64,000 bases of DNA from Clostridium lundense DSM 17049 (GTDB taxonomy: Bacteria; Bacillota; Clostridia; Clostridiales; Clostridiaceae): contig NZ_JHVC01000019.1 in the NCBI RefSeq assembly GCF_000619945.1, positions 7,487 through 71,486 of the forward strand, written 5' to 3'. Each line of letters opens with the position of its first letter. Position 1 is the first letter of the stretch. The position numbers and the translations under genes are program-made. The notes under the pieces were generated by a model. It had not been told where the DNA came from. It did not search any database and saw nothing but the letters and a program-made list of their open reading frames with translations. Positions 52,352-63,157 of the stretch are shown one piece after another.

Positions 52352-53722
52352 GTGGTGGAGAAAATTAGTATTAATGATGATCTGTTTTGTAAAAAGAGTA
52401 CAAATAAACTTTTATTTAAGTTTGCTATACCAGCTATAATAGCACTGCTAGTATCTGAAATGTACAATATGGTGGATACAGTTTTTGTTGGTAGGACAAT
52501 TGGAGGAAATGGTATAGGAGCATTAACTATTGCTTTCCCAATACAAAGGTTAATAGTGTCTATAGGATTGATGATATCTATAGGTGCATATACATCTATT
52601 GCTAGGGGACTAGGAGAAAAAGACTATGATTATATAAAATCCATTATAGCCAATTCTTTAAGTATTACAGTAGTTATTTTACTGACTTTAACTTCTATTA
52701 TTTTTATTTTTAAAGATGGAATAATTAGAAGTCTAGGAGCTAGTTATAATATTTTTCCTTATGCTAGGGATTATATTTCAATAGTAGTTTTTGGAGGGGT
52801 ATTTCAGTGTTTAACTGTAGTAGTATGCTATATAATGACAGGACTTGGTAATACAAATATAACTCTAAAAGCTACATCTATTGGAGCCATTCTTAATGTA
52901 ATAGTGGACTATGCACTAGTAGTTCAACTATCTATGGGAGTAAAGGGAGCTGCTATCGCTACAGTAGCTTCACAAATAGTTTCTTTCATATATGCTTGTT
53001 ATAGATTTGAAAAGGTTAGAAAAAAATTTGATTTAGCATTAGAATTCAATTTTAATAAAGAAGTAATAATTTCTATAATTACTATAGGGTTTTCAACTTT
53101 TGTTGTGGAATGTTCTGATGCAGTGGTATCATTTGTATTAAATAATATTTTAGTTATTCATGTAGGAGAGGAAGCTCTAATTATATTTGGCGTAATAACA
53201 AAGGTATCAATGTTCTTATTTATAACAGTTATAGGTGTTAGTTCAGCTATGCAGCCTATTGCAGCATTTAACTATGGACGAGAAAATTATGAAAAAGTAA
53301 AAGAAGCTGTTGCAAAGACTATAAAGTTGGATATAATTTTAACTACTTGTTTATGGCTAATTACTTTTATATTTGCAAAAGATATAATAGGATTTTTCAT
53401 GAAAGATAAAACCTTGTTAGTAGAGACTATAAAAACATTTAGAATAGTTATTTCAATATTTCCATGTGTAGTAATTTATTATGTAGCTATATATTACTAT
53501 CAGGCTATGGGCGAAGCAAAAACTTCTTTTATATTATCCATTTACAGAGAAATACTCATATTCATACCGGTATTATTAGTGATGATACAATTCTTTGGAT
53601 TTATTGGAGTTTGTTTAGCTTATCCTATAGCTGATGCAATATCAGCTATAACAGGAATTATATATATTAATAGAGCTATGACTGGAGAAGAAGGTTTACA
53701 ATTTAAGATAGATAATGCATAA
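52352..53722 (+). CDS. MATE family efflux transporter
   Basis: The protein has twelve membrane helices in two similar halves and the family outline: FAIPAIIALLVSEMYNMVDTVFVGR at the N-terminus, and later PIAAFNYGRENYEKVKEAV. MATE proteins export drugs or metabolites with sodium or protons. The start is uncertain. GTG 52352 is the best standard choice; an ATT at 52370, nine bases after GGTGGAG, is also possible. A frame open to GTG 52295 would run through the operator repeats and has no ribosome site. Confidence 0.87.
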   Translation: MVEKISINDDLFCKKSTNKLLFKFAIPAIIALLVSEMYNMVDTVFVGRTIGGNGIGALTIAFPIQRLIVSIGLMISIGAYTSIARGLGEKDYDYIKSIIANSLSITVVILLTLTSIIFIFKDGIIRSLGASYNIFPYARDYISIVVFGGVFQCLTVVVCYIMTGLGNTNITLKATSIGAILNVIVDYALVVQLSMGVKGAAIATVASQIVSFIYACYRFEKVRKKFDLALEFNFNKEVIISIITIGFSTFVVECSDAVVSFVLNNILVIHVGEEALIIFGVITKVSMFLFITVIGVSSAMQPIAAFNYGRENYEKVKEAVAKTIKLDIILTTCLWLITFIFAKDIIGFFMKDKTLLVETIKTFRIVISIFPCVVIYYVAIYYYQAMGEAKTSFILSIYREILIFIPVLLVMIQFFGFIGVCLAYPIADAISAITGIIYINRAMTGEEGLQFKIDNA

Positions 53723-53730
53723 GAGTATTA

Positions 53731-53782
53731 GGCTGTATCAAGAGAAATGGAAAATTCCTTTTGATACAGCCCACTATTTTTT
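53731..53782 (+). terminator. Terminator after the MATE gene
   Basis: GGCTGTATCAA (53731-53741) pairs exactly with TTGATACAGCC (53761-53771), and the run ACTATTTTTTC follows. Confidence 0.85.
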
Positions 53783-53887
53783 CTTATAATGTGAAAAGTT
53801 TGCTAAATTTATTTTCCTTACAAACGATAGTATATTATAAAATATTTAATTAAATTTAAAATAATATTATCTAAGGAGAAAGACATT

Positions 53888-55168
53888 ATGAGTAAATTAA
53901 AAGAGAATAATGAGCACAAAATAAGAAATTATGTAATAACAACTATGGCCACAGTTATACCATGTACTTTTTTATTAGGAATAATAAGCTCTTATGTACT
54001 AAAACTAACGGATATGTACTTTTTATTAAATATAATATTTTATGTTTTTGCAGGTATTACCATTGGAAGTTTATCTGTAAGTAAGAATATAAGAAAATTT
54101 ATGAGGCCATTTATTCTAGTAAATAATTTTGCGGATAATTTACAAAATGGAGATTTTACATATAGAATTACAGAAGAAAAAATCTTGAATGATAATGAAA
54201 CATTAAATAATTTAAATACTACTATGGACAGTTTAAAAGAGTTAATTGTTGATATGGATAATTTGAGTTCAGCAGCTAAAACATTATCAGAAAATAATAA
54301 TAGCTTAGTGGATGAAATAGTTAATAAAGGAGAAAAAATAACAACCTCTGCTAAGGAACTTTCTTTGGCTGCAGATAAGGAAAAGGCATGGACAGAAAAT
54401 GGAAGTAATTTAGTAAATGATTTATATGTAAATTTAGAAAAGATATTAAAAGATACTGAACATAGCAATATTTTAACTGAGGAAGTCATTAACAAAATTA
54501 ACAAAGGTGAAGAAATATTAAAGGATCAAGAAAGTAAAACTAAAGCAACAGAAGATATATCAAATAAGGCTGTAGATTCTATAAGGATACTACAATCAAA
54601 ATCTAAAGAAATTGAAGGTATAATTAGAGTTATAGAGGGTATCTCAGAGCAAACTAATCTTTTAGCTTTAAATGCATCTATTGAAGCTGCAAGGGCAGGG
54701 GAATATGGAAAAGGATTTGCGGTTGTTGCTGAAGAAGTTAGAAAATTAGCAGAAGAATCCGCTAATTCCACTAAGGAGATAAATAACTTGATTACATATA
54801 TTCAATCTTCTATAGAAAATACAGTTGGTGAAATAGACAAGGTTAAAGATGTGATATATAAACAAAATACATCTATTTTACAAGTTGTAGATCTATTTAA
54901 TGATATATCTGGAGATACTAGCATATTAACTTCTAATATAAATGACATAAGAAAATCTACAGCGTCTTTAACAAATAATTGTAAGGAAACTAAGGAAACC
55001 ATAAATACTATTGCCGACTTAGGTGAGGAAAATGCATTAAACTCTAAGGAAATTTTTGCTTCTATGGAAGAACAACTTAATCTATTTAAATCTATTAAAG
55101 AATTAGCATATGACATGTCAGTATTATCTAATAAATTAAAGGAAGAAGCTTCTCAATATACAGTTTAA
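53888..55168 (+). CDS. Methyl-accepting chemotaxis protein without a large external sensor
   Basis: The 426-residue protein has two membrane helices close together (about 17-36 and 43-60) with only a short loop between. A HAMP-like region and a coiled-coil signalling domain follow. The tip reads [21 protein letters not shown], the CheA/CheW contact site. The missing external domain suggests that it senses the membrane, cytoplasm or a partner. The ATG follows AAGGAGAAAG. A terminator follows. Confidence 0.88.
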   Translation: MSKLKENNEHKIRNYVITTMATVIPCTFLLGIISSYVLKLTDMYFLLNIIFYVFAGITIGSLSVSKNIRKFMRPFILVNNFADNLQNGDFTYRITEEKILNDNETLNNLNTTMDSLKELIVDMDNLSSAAKTLSENNNSLVDEIVNKGEKITTSAKELSLAADKEKAWTENGSNLVNDLYVNLEKILKDTEHSNILTEEVINKINKGEEILKDQESKTKATEDISNKAVDSIRILQSKSKEIEGIIRVIEGISEQTNLLALNASIEAARAGEYGKGFAVVAEEVRKLAEESANSTKEINNLITYIQSSIENTVGEIDKVKDVIYKQNTSILQVVDLFNDISGDTSILTSNINDIRKSTASLTNNCKETKETINTIADLGEENALNSKEIFASMEEQLNLFKSIKELAYDMSVLSNKLKEEASQYTV

Positions 55169-55200
55169 AAAGTTTTATAAAGAATTATATAGCAAATGTT

Positions 55201-55245
55201 ATAGACAAGATACTAGTTAAGGTATTTTGTCTATATTTATTTATA
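55201..55245 (+). terminator. Terminator after the second chemoreceptor gene
   Basis: ATAGACAAGATAC pairs, with one mismatch, with GTATTTTGTCTAT and is followed by ATTTATTTATAG. Confidence 0.72.
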
Positions 55246-55283
55246 GTATAAGAACATAATTGAGTTAGAAGAATACTTTGTTA

Positions 55284-55333
55284 TTGTAATTATATAACAA
55301 AAAGAATATAATGAATATAAGAAAAGGTTTTCT
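55284..55333 (+). promoter_or_regulatory. Promoter and LacI-type operator of the gal regulator gene
   Basis: TTGTAA (55284-55289) and TATAAT (55307-55312) are 17 bases apart. AGAAAAGGTTTTCT (55320-55333) starts at about the expected transcription start and is a palindrome apart from its central GG. The same 14 bases occur at 56479-56492 before galT. This indicates autoregulation by the LacI-family protein. Confidence 0.75.
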
Positions 55334-55345
55334 ATGGAGGAATAT

Positions 55346-56383
55346 ATGAAAGTTACTATAGATGATGTAGCAAAGGAAGCGGATGTTTCTATAACAACTG
55401 TTTCTAGAGTTATAAATAATAATTATCCTGTAAAAGAAGAAACCCGTAAAAGGGTAGAAAAAGCAATTGAAAAGTTGAATTTTCATCCAAATATTTTAGC
55501 AAGAGGACTCATAAATCAAAAGACAGATACAGTAGGTATTATAGTGCCTAGCAATACCAATTTGTTTTTCCCTACTGTAGTTAAAGGAATTGATAGTGTA
55601 CTTAGAAAAAAAGGATATACAATTTATCTTTGTGATTCAGATAACAATGAAAATGAGGAAATTAGATATGTAAAATCATTACTAGGTAGAATGGTAGATG
55701 GAATAATAGTAATAGACCCTCAGACTACAAATGTAAAAAGTGGATTTTATGAAAAAATCTCAAAAGAGGTACCTTTAGTTTGCATAAATGGATATAATGA
55801 AGGAATCCATTGTAACTTTGTTTTAAATAACGAAGAAACTGGAACTATTGAAGCTATGGAATATCTCATTTCCTTAGGACATAAGAAAATTGCTTTTGTA
55901 AGAGGAGAGAAGAGCTATTCTTATGATTTAAAGGAAAGAGTTTATAAGAAAATATTAGATAAGTATGGATGTGATCAGTATATAAAAATTATTAATGTTG
56001 GGTATGGAAATAATGATTACACAGTAGACAACACTATGAAAACTATATTACAAGTGCTAAATAATCCTAATGCTCCTACAGCTTTTTTTGCCTGTAATGA
56101 TATTATGGCATTAGGAGTGTTAAATGCTTGTAAAAGAATGGGATTAAACGTTCCAGAAGATATTTCTGTAATAGGATTTGATAATATTATAATATCAAAG
56201 CTGTCAGAGCCTAAGATTACTACAGTAGATCAGAATATGTATACATTAGGTGAAACAGCAGCAGAAATGTTGCTAAAGTGTATTGATAAAAATACTAATA
56301 AAATCACCAACAAAAGTAAGGGATCGGAAAGAATAGTCTTTAATACAAGACTTATTATAAGAGAGAGCTGTAAAAAATTATAG
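55346..56383 (+). CDS. LacI-family transcriptional regulator of the gal operon
   Basis: The 345-residue protein has an N-terminal LacI helix-turn-helix (TIDDVAKEADVSITTVSRVI, about residues 3-22) and a periplasmic-binding-type effector domain (VGIIVPSNTNLFFPTVVKGI, to the end). ATG 55346 follows TGGAGGA; an ATG at 55334 is too close to the site. It is directly upstream of galT, galK and galE, and both its own gene and galT have the same palindrome. It is therefore best called GalR-like, repressing when galactose is absent; the inducer is inferred. Confidence 0.9.
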   Translation: MKVTIDDVAKEADVSITTVSRVINNNYPVKEETRKRVEKAIEKLNFHPNILARGLINQKTDTVGIIVPSNTNLFFPTVVKGIDSVLRKKGYTIYLCDSDNNENEEIRYVKSLLGRMVDGIIVIDPQTTNVKSGFYEKISKEVPLVCINGYNEGIHCNFVLNNEETGTIEAMEYLISLGHKKIAFVRGEKSYSYDLKERVYKKILDKYGCDQYIKIINVGYGNNDYTVDNTMKTILQVLNNPNAPTAFFACNDIMALGVLNACKRMGLNVPEDISVIGFDNIIISKLSEPKITTVDQNMYTLGETAAEMLLKCIDKNTNKITNKSKGSERIVFNTRLIIRESCKKL

Positions 56384-56400
56384 AATAATTTTTTAGTGAA

Positions 56401-56446
56401 TAATGAAGAGCGAAGAAAGGCATACTGTACTTTTCACTCTTCATTA
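56401..56446. terminator. Inverted repeat between the gal regulator and galT
   Basis: TAATGAAGAG (56401-56410) pairs with CTCTTCATTA (56437-56446), and AAAAAG follows. No T run is present on the forward strand. It may attenuate transcription or be a repeat remnant. Confidence 0.4.
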
Positions 56447-56492
56447 AAAAGATGTATAGTACTTTTCTAAACAGGGGTAGAAAAGGTTTTCT
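56432..56492 (+). promoter_or_regulatory. Candidate galT promoter and second gal operator
   Basis: TTTCAC (56432-56437) and TATAGT (56455-56460) could be a weak promoter with 17 bases between. AGAAAAGGTTTTCT (56479-56492) is identical to the palindrome before the regulator gene and sits four bases before the galT ribosome site. Confidence 0.6.
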
Positions 56493-56505
56493 AAGGAGGG
56501 TTATT

Positions 56506-58059
56506 ATGATAAGTATTGAAAAGGAAATAGAGAGGTTATTACAATTTGCTAAAAGAAATGGATTAATAGAAGAACTGGATATAATCCCTTGTCGCAATGA
56601 ATTAATGGATTTATTACAGGTTAAAGAACCTTACCAAAGGAAAATAGAAGAGGAAGTTATACATGAGCCTATGGTCATATTAAATAATATATTAGATTAT
56701 GCTTTTGAAAAGGGAATTATTAAATATAATAATATGATTTATAGAGATTTGTTAGATGCTAAAATTATGGGGATTTTAATGCCAAGAGAATCAGAAGTAG
56801 TAAAAGTGTTTAAAAAAATATATAAAGAACAAGGTGCTAAAGAGGCTACAGAGTATTTCTATAATTTATCAAAGTGTTCAAATTATATAAGAATAGATAG
56901 AATTAAGAAAAATCTTTATTGGCAATGTAACACAGATTATGGGGAATTAGAAATTACAATAAATTTATCCAAGCCTGAAAAAGATCCTAAAGACATTGCT
57001 TTAGCTAAAGCTACTCCAGCTTTAAATTATCCAAAATGTTTATTGTGTTTGGAAAATATGGGGTTTTCCGGTAATATTAATCATCCAGCAAGACAAAATC
57101 ATAGGGTAATACCCATAAAGTTAGGGGAAGAACAATGGTTTTTACAGTATTCCCCTTATGTATACTATAATGAACACTGCATTTTATTTAAAGAGGAACA
57201 TGTTCCTATGAGTATAACTAAAAAAACATTTGGAAGATTATTTGATTTTGTTAAGCAAATTCCTCATTATTTTATAGGTTCTAATGCTGATTTGCCTATT
57301 GTGGGAGGATCAATTTTATCTCATGAACATTTCCAAGGAGGAAATCACATATTTCCCATGGAAAAGGCACAAGCCCAAATTAAGTTTAACAATAGAAAGT
57401 ATCCTAATGTTAAAGCTTATATAGTTAAATGGCCTATGTCAGTAATCAGATTGTCTAGCAAGGATGAGAATAGTTTAATTCACCTATCAAGTGAAATACT
57501 AGATATATGGAGAAATTACAGTGATGAAGAGGCTAATATATTAGCTTACAGTTATAAAAATGGAGAAAAAATATCACATAATACGGTAACACCTATTGTA
57601 AGAAAAAATAAAAATGAAGAATTTGAAATTGATTTAGTGCTAAGAAATAATAGAACTACAGAAAAGTATCCCCATGGAATTTTTCACCCTCACAGTGAGT
57701 TACATCATATAAAAAAAGAGAATATAGGGTTAATTGAAGTAATGGGGTTAGCAGTTTTGCCAGGAAGATTATATAAAGAGTTAACTAAAATTGAGAATAT
57801 CTTATGTGGAAAGAAGTATTATAATAATGATTTAATTAAAGAGAATGATGAATTATTTAAGCACAAGGTTTGGATAGAGGAATTAATAAAAAAGTATGGA
57901 GATAAATGTTCTGAATTAGAAGCCAAAAAGTATATACAAGAAGAAGTTGGAAAAAAGTTCACAGAAGTATTGATGGATGCTGGAGTTTATAAAAGAGATA
58001 AATTAGGACAAGAGTCATTTGTTAAATTTATGAATAAATTAGATTTCCAAATTATTTAA
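56506..58059 (+). CDS. galT: Class II galactose-1-phosphate uridylyltransferase
   Basis: The 517-residue protein is the longer Firmicute (class II) Gal[13 protein letters not shown] and the active-site run LSHEHFQGG (the HxH..Q nucleophile region) are visible, and the length matches. It exchanges UMP between UDP-glucose and galactose-1-phosphate. ATG 56506 follows AAGGAGGG. It starts a coupled set with galK (16 bases downstream) and galE. The operator-like palindrome lies at 56479-56492. Confidence 0.94.
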   Translation: MISIEKEIERLLQFAKRNGLIEELDIIPCRNELMDLLQVKEPYQRKIEEEVIHEPMVILNNILDYAFEKGIIKYNNMIYRDLLDAKIMGILMPRESEVVKVFKKIYKEQGAKEATEYFYNLSKCSNYIRIDRIKKNLYWQCNTDYGELEITINLSKPEKDPKDIALAKATPALNYPKCLLCLENMGFSGNINHPARQNHRVIPIKLGEEQWFLQYSPYVYYNEHCILFKEEHVPMSITKKTFGRLFDFVKQIPHYFIGSNADLPIVGGSILSHEHFQGGNHIFPMEKAQAQIKFNNRKYPNVKAYIVKWPMSVIRLSSKDENSLIHLSSEILDIWRNYSDEEANILAYSYKNGEKISHNTVTPIVRKNKNEEFEIDLVLRNNRTTEKYPHGIFHPHSELHHIKKENIGLIEVMGLAVLPGRLYKELTKIENILCGKKYYNNDLIKENDELFKHKVWIEELIKKYGDKCSELEAKKYIQEEVGKKFTEVLMDAGVYKRDKLGQESFVKFMNKLDFQII

Positions 58060-58075
58060 TGGGGGTTGCATTGCT

Positions 58076-59254
58076 ATGGAAGATTTAAAAAGTTTATTTA
58101 AAAATATTTATAGGGATAGTGAAGAAAAAATTAACTTGTTTTATTCTCCTGGTAGAGTTAATCTAATAGGTGAACACACTGACTATAATGGTGGATTTGT
58201 GTTTCCATGTGCATTAGATATAGGAACTCTTGCAGCTATCAGAAAAAGGAATGATAATAAAGTGCTATTTTCATCTTTTAATTTTCCCTTAAAAATTGAA
58301 AGCTCAATCAATAATATTGTATACTCTAAGGAAGAGGATTGGGCTAATTATCCTAAGGGAGTTTTAAAGATATTACAGGATTTAGGATATAAAATTTCAG
58401 GCTTTGAAGTGATGTTTAAAGGCAACATACCTAATGGAGCAGGACTTTCCTCATCAGCATCTATTGAGTTAGCTATGGCTGTAGCTATAAATGAATTATA
58501 TAAATTAAATATAGATATGGTGGATTTAATAAAAATAAGCCAAAGAGCAGAAAATGAATTTGTAGGTGTAAACTGTGGTATAATGGATCAATTTGCAGTA
58601 GGTATGGGGAAAAAGGATAATGCCATTTTATTAAACTGTAATACACTAGAATATAAATATGTTCCATTAAACTTACAGGGCTACAAGATTATAATATGTA
58701 ATACAAATAAAAGAAGAGAGTTAGCAGATTCTAAATATAACGAGAGAAGAAATGAGTGTGAAAAAGGATTACGGTATTTACAAACTGTATTGAATGTAAA
58801 AAAACTTGGAGAAATAACTGTAGAAGATTATAATAAATATTGTAACCTTATTTTAGAGAATAAGGTGAGAAAAAGAGTAAAACATGTAGTATATGAAAAT
58901 AATAGAGTATTAAAAGCAGTAAAGGCTTTAGAAGAAAAGGATTTAGTAAACTTTGGACAACTAATGATAGATTCTCATGCCTCCTTAAAAGAAGATTATG
59001 AAGTAACAGGAGAAGAGTTAGATACTTTGGTTGATGAAGCTTTAAAGATAGAAGGGGTATTAGGATCACGTATGACTGGAGCAGGCTTTGGAGGATGTAC
59101 AGTAAGTTTAGTTAAAAATACTCATGTAGAACACTTTAAAAAAATAGTTACTAAAAATTATAAAGATAAAATTGGCTACGAGCCTACTATGTATGTGGTA
59201 GGCATAGGAGATGGAGCTAAAAAAATAAAGGAGGATATGTTATGGCAATTTTAG
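58076..59254 (+). CDS. galK: Galactokinase
   Basis: The 392-residue GHMP kinase has the galactokinase signature [19 protein letters not shown] near residue 25, the ATP-binding loop GAGLSSSAS (about 121-129), and the C-terminal [10 protein letters not shown]. It phosphorylates galactose at C1. The ribosome site is GGGGGTT. Its last 13 bases overlap galE, whose AGGAGG site lies within galK. Confidence 0.95.
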   Translation: MEDLKSLFKNIYRDSEEKINLFYSPGRVNLIGEHTDYNGGFVFPCALDIGTLAAIRKRNDNKVLFSSFNFPLKIESSINNIVYSKEEDWANYPKGVLKILQDLGYKISGFEVMFKGNIPNGAGLSSSASIELAMAVAINELYKLNIDMVDLIKISQRAENEFVGVNCGIMDQFAVGMGKKDNAILLNCNTLEYKYVPLNLQGYKIIICNTNKRRELADSKYNERRNECEKGLRYLQTVLNVKKLGEITVEDYNKYCNLILENKVRKRVKHVVYENNRVLKAVKALEEKDLVNFGQLMIDSHASLKEDYEVTGEELDTLVDEALKIEGVLGSRMTGAGFGGCTVSLVKNTHVEHFKKIVTKNYKDKIGYEPTMYVVGIGDGAKKIKEDMLWQF

Positions 59255-60225
59255 TTTGCGGTGGAGCAGGTTATATTGGCAGTCATAATGTGGCGGCATT
59301 ATTAAATAAAGGTGAAGAAGTAATTATAGTAGATAATCTAGCTACTGGACATAAGGAAGCTATATTTGGTGGAAAATTATATGAAGGTGATTTAAGAGAT
59401 AGTGATTTTTTAGACAAGGTATTTTTAGAAAACCATATAGAAGCAGTTATACATTTTGCGGCTTTTTCATTAGTAGGGGAAAGTATGGAAAATCCTTTTA
59501 AGTACTATAATAATAATGTATATGGAACATTAAATCTATTAGAAGCTATGAATAGACATAATGTAAGGAAAATTGTTTTTTCATCTACAGCTGCTACTTA
59601 TGGTGAACCTGATAACATTCCTATAGAAGAATGTAATAAAACTGAGCCAACTAATGCCTATGGAGAAACTAAATTAGCTGTGGAAAAGATGCTAAAATGG
59701 GCAGAAAGAGCTTATGGTATTAAACATGTAGTTTTAAGGTATTTCAATGTGGCAGGAGCTCATGAAACAGGAAAAATAGGAGAAGATCACTCACCAGAAA
59801 CTCATTTAATACCTATAGTGCTTGGAGTAGCTTTAGGTAAAAGAGAAAAGATAATGGTATATGGTGATGACTATAATACTAAGGATGGTACTTGTATAAG
59901 AGATTATATACATGTTATGGATTTAGCTCACGCTCATATATTAGCTTTGGAAAAGTTAAGAAGAGAAAATACTAGTGGAACTTATAATTTAGGTAATGGA
60001 GAAGGATTTTCAGTAAAAGAGGTAATAGAAATTTCACGAAAAGTTACAGGAAAAGAAATACCTATGGAAATAGCATCTCGTAGACCTGGAGATCCAGCAA
60101 TTTTAATAGCTTCATCTAAAAAGGCTATGGAGGAATTATCATGGAAGCCTAAACACAATTCACTAGAAGAAATAATTGCTAGTGCATGGAATTGGCATAA
60201 AAATAATCCAAATGGATTTAGATAA
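59242..60225 (+). CDS. galE: UDP-glucose 4-epimerase
   Basis: The 327-residue protein has the NAD-binding GGAGYIGSH at the start, the catalytic serine/threonine in SSTAATYGE, and YGETK as the Tyr/Lys pair (about 147-151). It interconverts UDP-galactose and UDP-glucose and closes the Leloir pathway with galT and galK. Start overlap with galK implies translational coupling. No strong terminator follows before the next promoter. Confidence 0.95.
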   Translation: MAILVCGGAGYIGSHNVAALLNKGEEVIIVDNLATGHKEAIFGGKLYEGDLRDSDFLDKVFLENHIEAVIHFAAFSLVGESMENPFKYYNNNVYGTLNLLEAMNRHNVRKIVFSSTAATYGEPDNIPIEECNKTEPTNAYGETKLAVEKMLKWAERAYGIKHVVLRYFNVAGAHETGKIGEDHSPETHLIPIVLGVALGKREKIMVYGDDYNTKDGTCIRDYIHVMDLAHAHILALEKLRRENTSGTYNLGNGEGFSVKEVIEISRKVTGKEIPMEIASRRPGDPAILIASSKKAMEELSWKPKHNSLEEIIASAWNWHKNNPNGFR

Positions 60226-60248
60226 TTAAAATTTTAAATATGAAAATG

Positions 60249-60277
60249 TTGAAAAACAGGGAAAAACGTGATATTAT
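60249..60277 (+). promoter_or_regulatory. Promoter of the glycerol-3-phosphate oxidation operon
   Basis: TTGAAA (60249-60254) and TATTAT (60272-60277) have a 17-base spacer. The expected start, near 60284, precedes a leader with a terminator. Confidence 0.6.
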
Positions 60278-60283
60278 AATTAT

Positions 60284-60380
60284 AAGAAATATTTAAGTGA
60301 ATATTCATGGCGGAGATATGAGAGCCTAACTTAATTAAAGGAAAGAAATCGTCCTTTTTAGTTAGTGCTCTCATTTTTTT
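60284..60380 (+). promoter_or_regulatory. Terminator-type leader, candidate GlpP antitermination site
   Basis: ATGAGAGC (60318-60325) pairs with GCTCTCAT (60367-60374), with an inner stem AAAGGA/TCCTTT. T7 follows, so it is an intrinsic terminator placed before the first gene. Firmicute glp genes are often controlled by the antiterminator GlpP at such leaders, and the segment GGCGGAGA just before the stem may be its contact. The GlpP link is inference. Confidence 0.6.
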
Positions 60381-60401
60381 GTATAAAGAAGGAGGAATAA
60401 T

Positions 60402-61829
60402 ATGTTTGATATTACAATAATTGGTGCAGGGGTTACAGGTTGCGCTATTGCAAGAGAATTGTCAAGATATAAATTAAATATATGTGTAGTTGATAAAGAA
60501 GTAGATGTGGCTTCAGGAACAAGTAAGGCTAATAGTGGTATAGTTCATGCTGGTGAAGATCCAATGCCAGGAACATTTAAAGCAAAAATGAATATTAGAG
60601 GAAACGAATTATTTGATAAGTTACAGGAAGAATTGGATTTTCCTTTTAAAAGAAATGAGTCTTTAGTGCTTTGTTTTGACGAAAAAGATATATGTAAGCT
60701 AGAAGAACTAAGACAACGTGGAATAGAAAATGGTGTTCCAGATACAATGAAAATATTAAATAGAGAAGAAACATTAAAATTAGAACCATCATTGTCAGAT
60801 AAGGTAGTAGCGGCATTAACTCTTCCAACAGGAGGAATTGTTTGTCCATATGAGTTAACTATTGCCCTTGCAGAAAATGCAAATATGAATGGAGTAGATT
60901 TTTTCTTCGGTAGAGAAGTACAAGAAATAGAAAAAAGAGAAGACCATTATATTTTAAAGACTAATAGAGAAAGTATAAAAACAAATATAGTAATAAATGC
61001 AGCAGGACTTTATGGAGATAAAATAAATAACATGGTAAGTAACAAAAAGTATGAAATAATAGCTAGAAAAGGAGAATATGTACTTTTTGATAAGGCTGTA
61101 GGAAGTATGGTAAGCAGAACATTATTCCAGCTTCCAACTAAAATGGGCAAAGGAGTTCTTGTTACTCCTACTGTAGATGGAAATTTACTTATGGGACCGA
61201 CTTCCGTGGATATAGAAGATAAAGATAATTTGGAAACTACTATGGAAGGATTAAATACCATATTAGATAAGGCCAAGCTTACAGTTAAGGAAATACCAAC
61301 AAGACAAATTATAACATCCTTTGCAGGACTTAGAGCTCACGAAGTTAATGGAGATTTCATAATTGGAGAAGCAGAAGATGCTAAAAACTTTATCAATGCT
61401 ATAGGTATAGAATCCCCTGGACTTACTAGTGCACCAGCTATAGGTGAATATATAAAAGATATGATAGTAGAAAAGTTAAATCCTAAGAAAAATGAGAACT
61501 TTAATGGCATAAGAAAATCCATACCAAAGTTCAGAGAATTAAGTAATGAAGAAAGAAAAGCTCTTATAAAGAAGGATCCATCATATGGAAAAATAGTTTG
61601 TAGATGTGAAACTGTTACTGAAGGGGAAATAAGAAATGCTATAAGAAGACCTTTAGGGGCGACAACAATAGACGGAATAAAGAGAAGAACTAGAGCTGGT
61701 ATGGGAAGATGCCAAAGTGGTTTCTGTCTTAATAGAGCCGTTGATATATTAGCAGAAGAATTAAATGTGGCTCGAAAGGATATAACTAAGTTTGGCAGTG
61801 ATTCAAATTTACTTATGGAGAATGAATAA
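60402..61829 (+). CDS. glpA: FAD-dependent glycerol-3-phosphate dehydrogenase with BFD-like iron-sulfur domain
   Basis: The 475-residue enzyme has an N-terminal FAD motif GAGVTGCAIAREL. The long DAO-type oxidase domain contains SGTSKANSGIVHAGED. The C-terminal [2Fe-2S] BFD-like domain (about 395-450) has CRC and GRCQSGFC. It fits the anaerobic G3P dehydrogenase GlpA; relatives can be annotated as L-2-hydroxyglutarate oxidases. It converts glycerol-3-phosphate to dihydroxyacetone phosphate and passes electrons to its GlpB-like partner. The ribosome site is AAGGAGGA. Confidence 0.87.
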   Translation: MFDITIIGAGVTGCAIARELSRYKLNICVVDKEVDVASGTSKANSGIVHAGEDPMPGTFKAKMNIRGNELFDKLQEELDFPFKRNESLVLCFDEKDICKLEELRQRGIENGVPDTMKILNREETLKLEPSLSDKVVAALTLPTGGIVCPYELTIALAENANMNGVDFFFGREVQEIEKREDHYILKTNRESIKTNIVINAAGLYGDKINNMVSNKKYEIIARKGEYVLFDKAVGSMVSRTLFQLPTKMGKGVLVTPTVDGNLLMGPTSVDIEDKDNLETTMEGLNTILDKAKLTVKEIPTRQIITSFAGLRAHEVNGDFIIGEAEDAKNFINAIGIESPGLTSAPAIGEYIKDMIVEKLNPKKNENFNGIRKSIPKFRELSNEERKALIKKDPSYGKIVCRCETVTEGEIRNAIRRPLGATTIDGIKRRTRAGMGRCQSGFCLNRAVDILAEELNVARKDITKFGSDSNLLMENE

Positions 61830-61850
61830 TTGATATTGGAGGGCTTAAGA

Positions 61851-63110
61851 ATGCAACAATATGATATAGTGATAATAGGTGGGGGTCCAGCAGGACTTGC
61901 AGCGGCAATAAAAGCTAAAGAAGAAGGAATAGATAGTATCTTAATACTTGAAAGAGATAAAAGTTTTGGGGGAATACTTAATCAATGTATACACAATGGA
62001 TTTGGACTCCATACATTTAAAGAGGAGCTTACAGGACCAGAATATGCTCAAAGATTTATAGATAAGGTAGAAGAAGCAAAAATACAGTATAAATTAAATA
62101 CTATGGTAATAGATATAAATGAAAAAAAGATAATTACAGCAGTAAATGATGAAGATGGAATATTAGAAATACAAGCTAAGGCAATAATTCTTGCTATGGG
62201 ATGCAGAGAAAGACCAAGGGGAGCTATAAATATACCAGGTAGTAGATGTGCTGGAATATATACTGCGGGAACAGCTCAAAAATTTGTAAATATAGAAGGT
62301 GAAATGCCTGGAAAAGAAGTAGTTATTTTAGGTTCAGGAGATATAGGACTTATAATGGCTAGAAGAATGACTCTTGAAGGAGCTAAGGTAAAAGCTGTAG
62401 TTGAACTTATGCCATACTCAGGTGGACTTAAGAGAAATATTGTTCAATGTTTAGATGACTTTAATATTCCACTTAGACTAGCACATACAGTGACAAAAAT
62501 TGAAGGTAAGGATAGAGTTACAGGAGTGACTATATCAAAAGTGGATAAAAATTTAAAACCTATAAAAGGAACAGAAGAATATATAGCTTGTGATACATTA
62601 CTTTTATCAGTAGGATTACTTCCTGAAAATGAGCTTTCAAGAACAGCAGGAGTAAAGCTTGGTGTAACTGGAGGACCAGAGGTAGATGAAAGAATGGGAA
62701 CTAATGTGGAAGGAATATTTGCCTGTGGAAATGTACTTCATGTTCATGATCTGGTAGATTTTGTAACAGAGGAAAGTTATAATGCTGGTAAAAATGCATC
62801 AGATTATGTAAAAGGTAAAAAGGTAGAAGAATACAAAGTAGAACTATTTACAGGAGAAGGAGTAGGATATACTGTACCTAAGTTTATACACAAAAATAAC
62901 ATAGGTAATGGTGTTGATGTAAGATTTAGAGTAAGAAATGTTTATAAGGACAGCTATATATCAGTATATTTTGATGATACGCGAGAGATATATAAAAAGA
63001 AAAGGGTCTTAGCGCCAGGAGAAATGGAAACAGTAAAACTTACAGAAGAAATGTTTGGAAAATACCCTGACTGTAAAAGTATAACTGTGAAAATAGAAGG
63101 AATTTTATAG
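61851..63110 (+). CDS. GlpB-like FAD/NAD(P)-dependent oxidoreductase
   Basis: The 419-residue protein has an FAD motif GGGPAGLAAAIKA and a second nucleotide motif GSGDIGLIMARRM, as in the thioredoxin-reductase-like partner of clostridial G3P dehydrogenases. CIHNGFG, with a cysteine, lies after the FAD site. ATG 61851 follows TGGAGGG; the frame is open to 61830. It probably accepts electrons from the GlpA-like subunit. The stop is followed after 47 bases by the DUF1667 gene, so the three form one operon. Confidence 0.85.
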   Translation: MQQYDIVIIGGGPAGLAAAIKAKEEGIDSILILERDKSFGGILNQCIHNGFGLHTFKEELTGPEYAQRFIDKVEEAKIQYKLNTMVIDINEKKIITAVNDEDGILEIQAKAIILAMGCRERPRGAINIPGSRCAGIYTAGTAQKFVNIEGEMPGKEVVILGSGDIGLIMARRMTLEGAKVKAVVELMPYSGGLKRNIVQCLDDFNIPLRLAHTVTKIEGKDRVTGVTISKVDKNLKPIKGTEEYIACDTLLLSVGLLPENELSRTAGVKLGVTGGPEVDERMGTNVEGIFACGNVLHVHDLVDFVTEESYNAGKNASDYVKGKKVEEYKVELFTGEGVGYTVPKFIHKNNIGNGVDVRFRVRNVYKDSYISVYFDDTREIYKKKRVLAPGEMETVKLTEEMFGKYPDCKSITVKIEGIL

Positions 63111-63157
63111 TAAATTGGTTATAACATTATATAAAAAATCTGGAAGGAGAATATAAA

